A DNA stretch of 64,000 nt from Hippopus hippopus. Its lineage: Eukaryota; Mollusca; Bivalvia; Cardiida; Cardiidae. The notes under the pieces were generated by a model. It saw nothing but the letters and a program-made list of their open reading frames with translations, had not been told where the DNA came from and made no database searches. The first letter of the stretch is position 1. The number at the start of each line of letters is the position of its first letter. Where the stretch lies: contig OX328109.1 in NCBI GenBank assembly GCA_946811185.2, forward strand, positions 42,516,129-42,580,128. Direction: 5' to 3'. The position numbers and the translations under genes are program-made. Shown here in pieces: positions 55,601 through 56,754 of the stretch.

Positions 55601-56440
55601 AACGGAAATGTACCGAACACCAACGTACGAGGAACGTACCGGTCACGTGACATGCCGAGGGTATAAATTGTCAGATGCATCCAAAGTCTATCATTTGCAT
55701 GTCTCTGTCCGTTTTGTCCGGTGGAAAGTTTTGAACATGCTCAAAACTTCCCACCGGACGGAACGGACATCGCCGGACAAGTAGCGGATTCACCGGATAA
55801 GAAACGAACATAAAACGGATACGAACGGACACGAACGGATGAAATGATTTTTTATCCGTTACTCGTCCGTTACCTCGGTGTGACCAAGGCTTAAGACACC
55901 AGCAAGCTATTTTGTATTAATCATGTCTTTGCTGGTCTTGGGATTCAATCATTGCCTCTTTTTGTAAAGGTGTGTCCTCTAGAAATTGACGGACTGATTC
56001 AGCCATTTTTCAAACAGGTTACATGTATTGAGAAATTTACTTAACGAGCAAGGGTTCCTTAGCTATAGATTTAGAACAAATATCTTGTCAGTGGGCCGGA
56101 TGTCAGATATCAGCCTCTTACTCCACTGTATCTGCCCTCGTGTGACATACAGATTCACAAATCACACTGATTTTACGCCATTTTCAGCAGAAAATGTTAC
56201 TGTTATTAGTAACATAAAGTAATAATCAAACTTGTTTTTTCTTTCCAGGATACAGGGGATACTGTAGGGAGTGTCCTGAAGGGTTTTTTCAACATCAGAA
56301 AAAAGGATCCAGTGGGGAGATTGCCAACTTCTTCTACATGCTTCAACTTACTTAAACTACCTAATTACCAGAAAAAATCAACACTGAGGGAAAAAATCAA
56401 ATATGCCATCCATTCTAACACTGGGTTTGAATTATCATGA
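16494..56440 (+). CDS. UBE3B: UBE3B, HECT-type E3 ubiquitin-protein ligase, complete coding region in 29 exons
   Basis: The enzyme takes ubiquitin from an E2 onto its own cysteine and passes it to substrates; vertebrate UBE3B is linked to mitochondria and calmodulin (family knowledge). Exons listed separately join in phase to 1062 residues; the human protein is about 1068 from memory. An IQ motif lies at about residues 35-53. A helical middle carries the landmarks [16 protein letters not shown] and [13 protein letters not shown]. The HECT domain starts near 690 with [20 protein letters not shown], includes GGKAIPV and YYGGYH, and ends in [16 protein letters not shown] and a final FELS. The catalytic cysteine is residue 1030. 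All 28 introns are GT-AG, no frameshift or stop interrupts the frame, and nothing indicates decay. The ATG at 16494 is chosen because the reading from it matches the family N terminus and an acceptor lies 11 bases upstream. Confidence 0.97.
16699..16939 (-). mobile_element. TTAA hairpin MITE in UBE3B intron 1
   Basis: Starts 91 bases after exon 1; stem has TTTTCGCTTTTTCCG mismatches. Confidence 0.82.
17073..17292 (+). mobile_element. TTAA hairpin MITE, interrupting a GAGCCATG MITE fragment
   Basis: Left of it lies GAGCCATGTTCTGGCAAAAG (17022-17072), cut off here. Confidence 0.83.
17683..17880 (+). mobile_element. TTAA hairpin MITE close to the IQ-motif exon
   Basis: Right end ATGTGGTAAAAAAG lies 31 bases upstream of UBE3B exon 2. 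Apex GCTGGTAGCCAGC. Confidence 0.75.
17912..17961 (+). CDS. UBE3B: UBE3B exon 2: 50-nt exon carrying most of the IQ motif, residues 39-55
   Basis: Reads [17 protein letters not shown], which with the preceding IQ fits IQxxxRGxxxRK. The acceptor is a good pyrimidine tract ending CACTACAG and the donor is GTATTC. Phase is 0 in and 2 out, exactly what exons 1 and 3 require. No long open frame marks it; it was found by asking for a phase-compatible exon of about 50 nt. Confidence 0.88.
17978..18405 (+). mobile_element. TTAA hairpin MITE remnant split by a SINE
   Basis: ACAATCCCATGTTTTAAT is duplicated (about 17981 and 18266) around the SINE; the hairpin is mostly lost. Confidence 0.65.
18000..18266 (+). 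mobile_element. tRNA-derived SINE, third type, in UBE3B intron 2
   Basis: GGTAGCTCGTGGTTAGCATA and GGTTGTGAGTTCGATACC are the A and B boxes; body GGAAAGAAAGTTGAGTCAGC. Target copies ATCC(C)ATGTTTTAAT flank it. Confidence 0.85.
18640..18768 (+). mobile_element. GAGCCATG-ended MITE, right half
   Basis: TATGCATTAAACCCCCTTTTG to the end; upstream of UBE3B exon 3. Confidence 0.65.
18810..18880 (+). CDS. UBE3B: UBE3B exon 3, residues 55-79
   Basis: The split Arg codon joins exon 2, then [19 protein letters not shown] follows, aligning with the RREIDD region of human UBE3B. Acceptor TTTGCAG, donor GTTAGA, phase 1 out. The second half is poorly conserved, as is usual here. Confidence 0.88.
18928..21112 (+). 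mobile_element. large repeat with CTCACCTGAG / CTCAGGTGAG ends and 145-bp tandem core (copy 2)
   Basis: The head is TTAGCTCACCTGAGCACGAA, then GAGCTATTGTGATCGTGCTG. The tail is ACTCAGGTGAGTGATTTCAG, a GGGCCATCATGGCCC palindrome, and CTCTTGTTT. It lies in UBE3B intron 3 on the same strand. Confidence 0.8.
19006..20950 (+). repeat. tandem array, about 13 units of 145 bp
   Basis: Each unit begins CTTGTGTACGCTCTAGAGG, runs through GGTCAGAATGTTTGTC and ends AAAAACTAGGTCACTAGGTC. The period is 145 bases, not a multiple of three, so the many 71-residue frames seen across it are a by-product of one stop (ACTAG) per unit and not coding. Units near 19299-19588 and 19589-19878 are nearly identical as a pair. 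Confidence 0.95.
21156..21373 (+). mobile_element. TTAA hairpin MITE
   Basis: CCCTTTACCACACAATCC start, GTATGGTAAAGAGTTAA end, core intact on one side. Confidence 0.87.
21447..21673 (+). mobile_element. TTAA hairpin MITE
   Basis: CCCTTTACCACACAATCC start; the stem has GCAATTTCTCC in place of GCATTTTCTCC. Confidence 0.85.
21720..21929 (-). mobile_element. TTAA hairpin MITE, diverged
   Basis: Stem mismatched at the apex (GCTGGTCATTAGC). Confidence 0.75.
22054..22292 (-). mobile_element. GAGCCATG-ended MITE, inverse orientation
   Basis: ATGAGCTGTGTTGTGGCAAA start, GATGCATTAAGCCCCTTTTC near the end; the central palindrome is collapsed. Confidence 0.75.
22390..22628 (+). mobile_element. TTAA hairpin MITE, diverged
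   Basis: CCTCTACCAAAGAATCTGG start; right end TCTTCTGGTAAAGAG. Confidence 0.72.
22764..23007 (+). mobile_element. GAGCCATG-ended MITE before UBE3B exon 4
   Basis: Core GTCAGCCTGCGCAGATTGAC; right end CAGAGCATGGCTCAG lies 55 bases before the exon. Confidence 0.8.
23063..23127 (+). CDS. UBE3B: UBE3B exon 4, residues 79-100
   Basis: Completes a Val codon, then [20 protein letters not shown]. Matches the family LFLF helix. Acceptor TTTTTTGCAG, donor GTACTT, phase 0 out. The preceding 4.2-kb intron contains the 145-bp tandem array. Confidence 0.93.
23427..23577. mobile_element. TTAA hairpin MITE with two like halves
   Basis: Both sides resemble the AATCC/GACCCT half of the family, inverted about the hairpin, so it may be a recombinant copy. 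It ends about 50 bases before UBE3B exon 5. Confidence 0.65.
23628..23681 (+). CDS. UBE3B: UBE3B exon 5, residues 101-118
   Basis: Encodes [18 protein letters not shown], corresponding to the human LCRSILSSMDAEN stretch. Acceptor ATTTCAG, donor GTAATA, both phase 0. Confidence 0.95.
23829..24029 (-). other. antisense open frame of 66 codons within UBE3B intron 5
   Basis: Reads [20 protein letters not shown] then [20 protein letters not shown] on the - strand. It does not match any dispersed repeat in this window and no neighbour extends it. It may be a relic of a captured gene or chance. Function unknown. Confidence 0.2.
24056..24186 (+). mobile_element. TTAA hairpin MITE, hairpin deleted
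   Basis: Left arm joins the right arm at GTAACCAGCTTTTG; ends intact. Confidence 0.75.
24207..24690 (-). mobile_element. TTAA hairpin MITE interrupted by the TA-flanked MITE
   Basis: AGTAGTCCATA before and TATTGAAAGCATTTGTAGAC after the insertion rejoin to the consensus GGTCCAAATTGAAAGC. Confidence 0.75.
24246..24508. mobile_element. TA-flanked MITE whose two 105-bp inverted repeats are each a hairpin
   Basis: TA at 24244-24245 and 24509-24510 flank termini TGGC(T/A)TGCAACAC. Each arm holds a palindrome, ATCAGCCTGCGCAGTCCGCG with its complement. TA duplication suggests Tc1/mariner-type mobilisation. It interrupts a TTAA MITE whose halves are at 24207-24245 and 24509-24690. Confidence 0.85.
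24965..25069 (+). CDS. UBE3B: UBE3B exon 6, residues 119-153
   Basis: Contains [20 protein letters not shown] and KDILWKC, a strongly conserved family block. Acceptor ATTTGCAG, donor GTAAGT, phase 0 both ends. Confidence 0.97.
25325..25620 (+). repeat. dispersed repeat ATCCACGGCCGAAGGCAGAG
   Basis: Has the tract GTCCGTCCTGTCTGTCCATC and reads like the 5' part of the CGTCCG-type families at 18928 and 52115. A T-run at 25490 and another at 25609 flank the interior. Only one copy in this window. Confidence 0.45.
25627..25970. mobile_element. two decayed TTAA hairpin MITE copies
   Basis: 25627-25782 is -, 25783-25970 is +; both stems are broken. Confidence 0.6.
26082..26178 (+). CDS. UBE3B: UBE3B exon 7, residues 154-186
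   Basis: Contains [17 protein letters not shown], matching human LVTFTDTSTWKILRGK. Acceptor AATTTAG, donor GTAACC, phase 1 out. Confidence 0.97.
26251..26469 (-). mobile_element. TTAA hairpin MITE, 219 bp
   Basis: TTAA at 26247-26250 and 26470-26473. One arm has TTCTTCTTTT, the other AAAAAGGAGAAA, so the stem has mismatches. Confidence 0.88.
26560..26822. mobile_element. two partial TTAA hairpin MITE copies
   Basis: 26560-26708 (+) lacks the hairpin; 26709-26822 (-) is a left half. Confidence 0.65.
27277..27703 (+). mobile_element. TTAA hairpin MITE, host copy split by 27377-27597
   Basis: Left half 27277-27372 and right half 27602-27703. The left half ends GGTAACCACAATGTTT, having lost one hairpin arm. 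The right end lies 20 bases before UBE3B exon 8. Confidence 0.85.
27377..27597 (+). mobile_element. TTAA hairpin MITE, intact 221 bp, nested in another copy
   Basis: Reference copy. TTAA lies at 27373-27376 and 27598-27601; ends CCCTTTCCCAAAC and GTTTGGGAAAGGG. The core hairpin pairs CATTGTGGGAAAAGGAGAAA with its complement. It splits the host copy 27277-27703. TTAA sites and CCC ends are hallmarks of piggyBac-type elements. Confidence 0.9.
27724..27809 (+). CDS. UBE3B: UBE3B exon 8, residues 186-214
   Basis: Contains [18 protein letters not shown], matching human MNHICANIMGHLNQHGFY. A TTAA MITE right half ends 16-20 bases upstream, so most of the acceptor tract abuts transposon DNA. Donor GTATAT. 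Confidence 0.97.
28136..28218 (+). CDS. UBE3B: UBE3B exon 9, residues 215-242
   Basis: Starts [20 protein letters not shown], matching human [20 protein letters not shown]. Donor GTAACT, phase 2 out. A SINE begins 36 bases into the following intron. Confidence 0.97.
28255..28514 (+). mobile_element. tRNA-derived SINE, third type, in UBE3B intron 9
   Basis: GGTAGCTCAGTGGTTAGCAT and GGTTGTGAGTTCAATACC are the boxes. TCTTTCCACAGTA occurs at 28242-28254 and 28515-28527, a clean 13-bp target duplication. Confidence 0.9.
28528..28650 (+). mobile_element. TTAA hairpin MITE, decayed
   Basis: Hairpin AATACCAGTAACCAGTATTT still pairs; ends are lost next to the SINE. Confidence 0.5.
29008..29270 (-). 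mobile_element. GAGCCATG-ended MITE, inverse orientation
   Basis: Core CTGCATGGACTACGCAGG; ends CACAGAGCATGACTCAT. Confidence 0.8.
29468..29697 (-). mobile_element. tRNA-like repeat, first copy of a pair
   Basis: GGCGGGATTCGAACCCATGG is an inverted B box; CACTGAGCTAAAGAGAT the inverted A box. Ends GGAGTGGTCTCCCGTAACAC. Confidence 0.78.
29814..30043 (-). mobile_element. tRNA-like repeat, second copy of a pair
   Basis: Almost identical to 29468-29697, 346 bases further on, differing at few positions (for example ACCATAACCACCGAGCTAAA). It ends 65 bases before UBE3B exon 10. Confidence 0.8.
30108..30213 (+). CDS. UBE3B: UBE3B exon 10, residues 242-277
   Basis: Contains [19 protein letters not shown] and the SVPAL motif of the family. 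Acceptor TATTTTCAG, donor GTAAGT, phase 0 out. A tRNA-like repeat ends about 65 bases upstream. Confidence 0.97.
30479..30630 (+). mobile_element. TTAA hairpin MITE, decayed
   Basis: CTTTACCAAACAGTTCCG start; a TTTAAATTTTAATTTTAACC tract replaces much of the right half. Confidence 0.55.
30655..31080 (+). mobile_element. TTAA hairpin MITE, host copy split by 30764-30984
   Basis: Halves 30655-30759 and 30989-31080 rejoin to the family consensus across one TTAA. Its hairpin shows the same arm loss (GGTAACCACAATGTTT) as the 27277 host. Confidence 0.85.
30764..30984 (-). mobile_element. TTAA hairpin MITE, intact 221 bp, nested in another copy
   Basis: TTAA at 30760-30763 and 30985-30988. Inverse orientation to its host. 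Ends CCCTTTCCCAAAC and GTTTGGGAAAGGG. Confidence 0.9.
31121..31567 (-). mobile_element. TTAA hairpin MITE, host copy split by 31199-31419
   Basis: Halves 31121-31194 and 31424-31567; host and insert share orientation. The hairpin is decayed (GAAAATACTGGTTAGCAGCA). Confidence 0.8.
31199..31419 (-). mobile_element. TTAA hairpin MITE, intact 221 bp, nested in another copy
   Basis: TTAA at 31195-31198 and 31420-31423. Long perfect hairpin core at about 31303-31365. Confidence 0.9.
31612..32722 (+). pseudogene. 5'-truncated non-LTR retrotransposon (LINE), C-terminal ORF2 remnant and 3' UTR
   Basis: Two frames cover the end of a LINE polyprotein. 31626-31785 reads [19 protein letters not shown] and [15 protein letters not shown]. 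After a frameshift, about 31815-32286 reads [20 protein letters not shown] and the Cys/His pattern [16 protein letters not shown], ending TGA at 32284-32286. That CxC-H-C arrangement is typical of the C terminus of several LINE clades. The 3' UTR carries AATAAAATATG close to the end. The reverse transcriptase and endonuclease are missing, so the copy is dead. It interrupts the 5' tip of a larger repeat whose left end is at 31593-31611 and which resumes at about 32724. Confidence 0.8.
32775..33490 (+). repeat. tandem array, about 5 units of 145 bp
   Basis: Same unit as at 19006 (TGTACGCTCTAGAGGCCACA, GGTCAGAATGTTTGTC), more diverged and with short gaps. Confidence 0.9.
33875..33995 (+). CDS. 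UBE3B: UBE3B exon 11, residues 278-318
   Basis: Encodes the helical stretch ending [11 protein letters not shown], matching human SLEGCHTLCLMGN. Acceptor TTTTTTCAG, donor GTAAGA, phase 1 out. The preceding 3.7-kb intron holds a LINE remnant and a tandem array. Confidence 0.95.
34365..34648 (-). mobile_element. TTAA hairpin MITE with duplicated right arm
   Basis: CCCTTTCCCATGCAAAAAG start. The hairpin's second arm plus AGGCTTTC...CTCAG...GTTGT occurs twice in a row (to 34558 and to 34648). An older fragment lies at 34170-34310. Confidence 0.72.
34792..34826 (+). CDS. UBE3B: UBE3B exon 12 (35 nt), residues 318-329
   Basis: Very short exon reading [12 protein letters not shown], matching GNLLHLG in human. 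A long T tract and CAG precede it; donor GTATGT. The phases 1 in and 0 out fit both neighbours, which supports so small an exon. Confidence 0.92.
34868..35330 (-). mobile_element. TTAA hairpin MITE, host copy split by 34948-35168
   Basis: Left half 34868-34943, right half 35173-35330. The hairpin has lost the opposite arm from the 27277 and 30655 hosts (CATTGTGGGTTTCCAGCATT). Confidence 0.7.
34948..35168 (-). mobile_element. TTAA hairpin MITE, intact 221 bp, nested
   Basis: The left target reads CTAA (mutated), the right TTAA at 35169-35172. Confidence 0.85.
35530..35703 (-). mobile_element. TTAA hairpin MITE, decayed
   Basis: Right end GGATTGTGTGATAAAGGTTAA stands 37 bases before UBE3B exon 13. 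Confidence 0.6.
35740..35769 (+). CDS. UBE3B: UBE3B exon 13 (30 nt), residues 330-339
   Basis: Micro-exon reading [10 protein letters not shown], aligned with GFVSLLTQTL in human. Acceptor CTATTTTTCAG, donor GTAAGA, phase 0 both ends, so skipping it would keep the frame. Confidence 0.88.
36156..36446 (+). repeat. dispersed repeat ending CACCCACATG(T/C)GGTG
   Basis: Shares ATTGCCATAGCCCTGTCGTC, GACACAGTTATGCCC and GGCACCCACATGTGGTG with copies at 44995, 56755 and (partial) 39961 and 6733. A 45-base duplication (TTGGTTGATA(T/C)TCTTTTGGT) precedes it at 36060. Confidence 0.75.
36447..36930 (-). mobile_element. two decayed TTAA hairpin MITE copies
   Basis: 36447-36588 lacks the second arm; 36702-36930 has a T-rich insertion after the apex GGTTACCAGC. 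Confidence 0.6.
37003..37115 (+). CDS. UBE3B: UBE3B exon 14, residues 340-377
   Basis: Contains [15 protein letters not shown], identical to human from memory and one of the best family signatures. Acceptor TTCTGACAG, donor GTATGT, phase 2 out. Confidence 0.98.
37160..37312 (-). mobile_element. TTAA hairpin MITE lacking the hairpin
   Basis: GGCTGGTCCAAATTGAAAGC joins directly to AGAAGCTTTCTTCCTTAGGG. Starts 45 bases after UBE3B exon 14. Confidence 0.75.
37541..37763 (+). mobile_element. TTAA hairpin MITE
   Basis: CCCTTTACCACACAATCC start; apex GTTGGTAAGCAGC has one mismatch. Confidence 0.85.
37969..38114 (+). CDS. UBE3B: UBE3B exon 15, residues 377-426
   Basis: Starts after the split Ser codon with [19 protein letters not shown], matching human MHLITKQLQFLWG. 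A variable Ser/Lys-rich linker follows. Donor GTAAAA, phase 1 out. Confidence 0.96.
38515..38870. mobile_element. two TTAA hairpin MITE copies, one truncated
   Basis: 38515-38727 is +, with apex GCTGGTAACCAGC; 38733-38870 is - and lacks the second arm. Confidence 0.7.
38927..39403 (+). mobile_element. TTAA hairpin MITE, host copy split by 38967-39186
   Basis: Left 38927-38962, right 39191-39403. Its right end lies 20 bases before UBE3B exon 16. Confidence 0.75.
38967..39186 (-). mobile_element. TTAA hairpin MITE, 220 bp, nested
   Basis: TTAA at 38963-38966 and 39187-39190. Hairpin GGAGAAAATGCTGGTAACCA with complement is well kept. Confidence 0.88.
39424..39579 (+). CDS. UBE3B: UBE3B exon 16, residues 426-478
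   Basis: Variable linker, then [19 protein letters not shown], matching human CNICVLYQTSLTTLTQIRL. The CxxC at this point is shared with vertebrates. A TTAA MITE host copy ends about 20 bases upstream. Donor GTAAGT. Confidence 0.97.
39813..39942 (+). mobile_element. GAGCCATG-ended MITE, left half
   Basis: CTCTGTGAAAAGGGGGTTTA to TCTGCATGTCCAAGGACC, then a different repeat begins. Confidence 0.72.
39961..40185 (+). repeat. dispersed repeat, partial copy of the 36156 family
   Basis: CAAAAGGGAGCCCATACCAG, GGCACCCACATGCAGTGCTC; its end lies about 22 bases before UBE3B exon 17. Confidence 0.68.
40208..40382 (+). CDS. UBE3B: UBE3B exon 17, residues 478-536
   Basis: Contains [20 protein letters not shown] and [13 protein letters not shown], matching human LPKLWAFICELGPHGGLK and MLFCDCSRHLI. 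Acceptor TTTTTTTTTCACAG, donor GTAAGT, phase 2 out. Confidence 0.98.
40518..40631 (+). mobile_element. TTAA hairpin MITE, centre deleted
   Basis: CCCTTTAACTAACTGTCAC start and GGATTGTGTGGAAAAGGG end. Confidence 0.6.
40632..40826. repeat. 195-bp palindromic MITE
   Basis: GGGCTCGTATTCACCAACC is complemented by GGTTGGTGAATACAGGCCC; the centre is CTAAACCATTCGGTTTAG inside ACACAACTTCTGATTGGCTA. A decayed half copy lies near 58632-58735. Confidence 0.9.
40828..41046 (-). mobile_element. TTAA hairpin MITE
   Basis: Starts at the end of the 195-bp palindrome and stops 39 bases before UBE3B exon 18. Confidence 0.8.
41085..41203 (+). CDS. UBE3B: UBE3B exon 18, residues 536-576
   Basis: Contains [20 protein letters not shown] and [13 protein letters not shown], matching human DDIEVYEEQISFKLEELV. 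Donor GTAATT, phase 1 out. Confidence 0.98.
41597..41680 (-). mobile_element. TTAA hairpin MITE, left fragment
   Basis: CTAGACTGGTTCAAATTGAA and GCATTTGTAGATAAC only. Confidence 0.6.
42006..42120 (+). CDS. UBE3B: UBE3B exon 19, residues 576-614
   Basis: Contains [20 protein letters not shown] followed by HWLIR, matching human [20 protein letters not shown]. Acceptor TTTTTACAG, donor GTAAAT, phase 2 out. Confidence 0.98.
42140..42515 (+). mobile_element. TTAA hairpin MITE interrupted by another repeat
   Basis: Halves 42140-42281 and about 42421-42515; begins 20 bases after UBE3B exon 19. Confidence 0.7.
42295..42420 (-). repeat. dispersed repeat, inverse of the 10395-10530 copy
   Basis: TATTCCTATC(C)GTGAATTACTG and CACTGTGAATAAC... 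blocks are shared, reverse-complemented, with 10395-10530. Here it splits the TTAA MITE of 42140-42515. Confidence 0.65.
42545..42765 (-). mobile_element. TTAA hairpin MITE next to UBE3B exon 20
   Basis: CTCTTTACCAAACAACAAAT start; last bases lie 15 before the exon. Confidence 0.82.
42780..42879 (+). CDS. UBE3B: UBE3B exon 20, residues 614-647
   Basis: Contains [20 protein letters not shown], matching human FQELDRDRKRAQLILQYIP. A TTAA MITE ends about 15 bases upstream. Donor GTGAGG, phase 0 out. Confidence 0.98.
43037..44112. mobile_element. 1076-bp non-autonomous DNA transposon with CAGGGTCC ends and TACTG duplication
   Basis: Termini CAGGGTCCAAAAA and TTTTTGGACCCTG with TACTG at 43032-43036 and 44113-44117. 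Subterminal motifs ACTCGTCC, GACGAGTG and GGACGAGTG repeat at both ends and may be transposase sites. A long palindrome is nested within. A hAT-like family with 5-bp duplication is one option. Confidence 0.8.
43487..43658. repeat. near-perfect 172-bp palindrome
   Basis: GAAATAATCTTCTTTCTATC at the left is mirrored by its complement ending 43658. Shared arm text includes GTTTATCGTTCAATAAACC and GTTGTGAGTTATGAGGC. A small foldback element nested in the 1076-bp transposon. Confidence 0.9.
44162..44384 (-). mobile_element. TTAA hairpin MITE
   Basis: CTCTTTATCAGATGATGAAA start; apex GCTGGTTACCTGC has one mismatch. Confidence 0.8.
44568..44822 (+). mobile_element. TTAA hairpin MITE next to UBE3B exon 21
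   Basis: Perfect core; a 20-base internal duplication around GAGCAATAGTTAG. Ends 33 bases before the exon. Confidence 0.8.
44855..44974 (+). CDS. UBE3B: UBE3B exon 21, residues 648-687
   Basis: Contains [20 protein letters not shown] and [12 protein letters not shown], matching the pre-HECT and early HECT region of human (FRTMVTKEKEKLGL, ITIRRSRMLED). Donor GTAAGA. Confidence 0.98.
44995..45303 (+). repeat. dispersed repeat, copy of the 36156 family
   Basis: GGTATTGTCATAGCCCTCTA, ACAGGTATGCCCCTTTTTCG, GGCACCCCCATGTGGTGCTT. Confidence 0.75.
45666..46932 (+). mobile_element. TTAA hairpin MITE split by the 160-bp tandem element
   Basis: Left 45666-45800, right 46859-46932 (GTCATCTGCAAATGCTTTGA). 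Ends 43 bases before UBE3B exon 22. Confidence 0.75.
45801..46858 (+). mobile_element. repeat with 160-bp tandem core and GGTCGGTCGG tract, inserted in a TTAA MITE
   Basis: Starts CGAAGTGGGGGTATATTGC and has ACCTTGTCCGGATGATAACT at about 45857, 45977, 46137 and 46296, giving a period of 160 with one shortened unit. It ends near TTTTACAAACAGACATCTTG. The two halves of a host MITE lie on either side. Confidence 0.7.
46975..47151 (+). CDS. UBE3B: UBE3B exon 22, residues 688-746, start of the HECT N lobe
   Basis: Contains [29 protein letters not shown] and [11 protein letters not shown], almost unchanged from human. Acceptor TTTTAACAG, donor GTAAAG, phase 0 both ends. Confidence 0.99.
47393..47641 (+). 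mobile_element. GAGCCATG-ended MITE
   Basis: GAGCCATGCTCTGTGAAAAG start, CCAGAGCATAGCTTA end; an A run precedes it. Confidence 0.82.
47660..47796 (-). mobile_element. SINE fragment, second type
   Basis: CCACAGGCTGCTTTCTCACA and GAATGACTATCATCAGTCC match the antisense body. Confidence 0.6.
47804..48024 (-). mobile_element. TTAA hairpin MITE, intact 221 bp
   Basis: TTAA at 47800-47803 and 48025-48028; perfect core. Abuts a second, + oriented copy, sharing one TTAA. Confidence 0.9.
48029..48248 (+). mobile_element. TTAA hairpin MITE
   Basis: Shares its left TTAA with the preceding copy, forming a head-to-head pair in UBE3B intron 22. Confidence 0.85.
48369..48582. mobile_element. MITE with GATC..GACTG palindrome
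   Basis: CCTTTGACCTGCTAAATCAG start; TGTAGATCTAAGATCAGACT pairs with AGTCTGATCTTGATCTACA. Confidence 0.8.
48724..48831 (+). CDS. UBE3B: UBE3B exon 23, residues 747-782
   Basis: Contains [20 protein letters not shown] then KMLAKAVYE, the HECT N-lobe core. Acceptor TTTCTTCAG, donor GTGAAG, phase 0. Confidence 0.99.
48860..49080 (-). mobile_element. TTAA hairpin MITE, 221 bp, diverged
   Basis: TTAA at 48856-48859 and 49081-49084; hairpin weakened (GCTGACAACCAGGTTTTTCT). Starts 28 bases after UBE3B exon 23. Confidence 0.85.
49455..49592 (+). CDS. UBE3B: UBE3B exon 24, residues 783-828
   Basis: Contains [19 protein letters not shown] and [14 protein letters not shown], in the HECT part that usually contacts the E2. 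Donor GTATCA, phase 0. Confidence 0.99.
49593..50300. other. UBE3B intron 24 unique sequence
   Basis: Only a MITE end fragment at 49921 is repetitive; the rest gives no recognisable feature. Confidence 0.5.
49921..49987 (-). mobile_element. GAGCCATG-ended MITE, end fragment
   Basis: CCATTAAGCCCCCTTTTCAC and AGAGCATGGCAC only. Confidence 0.65.
50308..50432 (+). CDS. UBE3B: UBE3B exon 25, residues 829-870
   Basis: Contains [17 protein letters not shown] and [14 protein letters not shown], the HECT PGG motif. Donor GTGACA, phase 2 out. Confidence 0.99.
50470..50780. mobile_element. TTAA hairpin MITE plus a decayed fragment
   Basis: 50470-50664 is + with perfect apex; 50690-50780 is a decayed hairpin (GATGCTCGTAACAAACAATAG). 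Confidence 0.72.
51501..51683 (+). CDS. UBE3B: UBE3B exon 26, residues 870-931
   Basis: Contains [30 protein letters not shown], and [14 protein letters not shown], the usual HECT hinge-proximal block. Donor GTAAAA, phase 2 out. Confidence 0.99.
51869..52740 (-). mobile_element. GAGCCATG-ended MITE split by the 52115 element
   Basis: Left part 51869-52114, right tip 52723-52740 (ACAGAGCATGGCTCAATT). Confidence 0.8.
52115..52722 (+). mobile_element. repeat AGCTCCACTGGCCGAAGG...GCTCAAGCGCCTCT, inserted in a GAGCCATG MITE
   Basis: Starts GCTCCACTGGCCGAAGGCCA with a palindromic GGCCGAAGGCC and a CGTCCGTCCG-rich tract, and ends GATACAGGCGCTCAAGCGCC. The host MITE end (CAGAGCATGGCTCA) resumes at 52725. 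No coding capacity. Confidence 0.7.
52831..53060 (-). mobile_element. TTAA hairpin MITE, diverged
   Basis: CTCTTTACCAGTTGATG start, GTTTGGTAAAGGG end; apex GCTGGTTACCAGT. Confidence 0.75.
53384..53520 (-). mobile_element. tRNA-like SINE fragment
   Basis: GGTATCCAACTCGGGACTTT and GACGCTCTACCTCACGACCA are inverted B and A boxes. A TTTG microsatellite follows (53525-53560). Confidence 0.6.
53590..53767 (-). mobile_element. TTAA hairpin MITE, partial, before UBE3B exon 27
   Basis: GTAGACAACAAATGAAATG to AGAAGGCTTAAT; stem decayed. Confidence 0.65.
53802..53913 (+). CDS. UBE3B: UBE3B exon 27, residues 931-968
   Basis: Contains [20 protein letters not shown], matching human YYGGFHGSHRVIIWLWDIL. 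Transposon copies lie about 34 bases upstream and 18 bases downstream, so this exon is tightly boxed in by MITEs of opposite orientation. Confidence 0.99.
53932..54120 (+). mobile_element. TTAA hairpin MITE, after UBE3B exon 27
   Basis: Left end lost; perfect stem except the apex GCTGGTATCCAGC; ends TTTGGTAAAGAGTTAA. Confidence 0.82.
54215..54401 (-). mobile_element. TTAA hairpin MITE, hairpin mostly deleted
   Basis: Arms meet at GTAGAAACAGCATTTTCTC; ends 50 bases before UBE3B exon 28. Confidence 0.7.
54451..54543 (+). CDS. UBE3B: UBE3B exon 28, residues 969-999
   Basis: Contains [20 protein letters not shown] and [11 protein letters not shown], the start of the HECT C lobe. Donor GTAAAA, phase 0. 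Confidence 0.99.
54860..55132 (+). mobile_element. GAGCCATG-ended MITE, best preserved copy
   Basis: ATGAGCCATGCTCTGTGAAA start, GTCAGCCTGTGCAGTCCGTG with GCAGGCTGACCTGGGC in the core, CACAGAGCATAGCTCAT end. Good reference for the family, about 273 bp. Confidence 0.88.
55296..55891. mobile_element. 596-bp CpG-rich element with AGGCTTGGTCA ends and TAA target duplication
   Basis: Left end AGGCTTGGTCAGACCGGC and right end complementing as AGCCTTGGTCACACCGAG, with TAA on both sides. The interior repeats ACGGA(T/C)A(T/C) motifs on both strands and has CCGGTGGAAAGTTTTGA mirrored nearby. TAA plus this length fits a PIF/Harbinger-type MITE. Base use is far more CG-rich than the flanks. It lies in the last UBE3B intron. 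Confidence 0.8.
56249..56440 (+). CDS. UBE3B: UBE3B exon 29, residues 1000-1062 with catalytic Cys and stop
   Basis: Contains [16 protein letters not shown]; the Cys codon at 56339-56341 is residue 1030 and corresponds to the active-site cysteine of the family (Cys1036 in human, from memory). The protein ends NTGFELS, followed by TGA at 56438. Confidence 0.99.
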   Translation, partial: DTGDTVGSVLKGFFNIRKKDPVGRLPTSSTCFNLLKLPNYQKKSTLREKIKYAIHSNTGFELS

Positions 56441-56567
56441 TACAGTGTGAAATTTGGATAATTCGGAAATGAGAAAATTAAAATTAACAGGGTAACACAT
56501 GATCCATGTATAGAAATTTGCAACAGATGGCTTTGAAAGTATCCTTATAACAATATGGATGAATATA

Positions 56568-56680
56568 GGACCCTTTAGCAGGCAACAAAATTGACTTGTC
56601 CAAGTAGAAAGGATTTGCAGCCAACAAATTGAAGTAGGCTCAAATTAAGAATTTGTTGTTAAAAGGGCACAAAAGCAGCA
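56568..56680 (-). mobile_element. TTAA hairpin MITE, left half, in the UBE3B 3' region
   Basis: CCCTTTAGCAGGCAACAAAA to GTTGTTAAAAGGG. Confidence 0.6.
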
Positions 56681-56754
56681 TGCTAGCAGACTAGCATATT
56701 CTTTTGTTGTTCCCCATCTAAGGGTATACAGTCACAACATTATGATTTTTAGCT

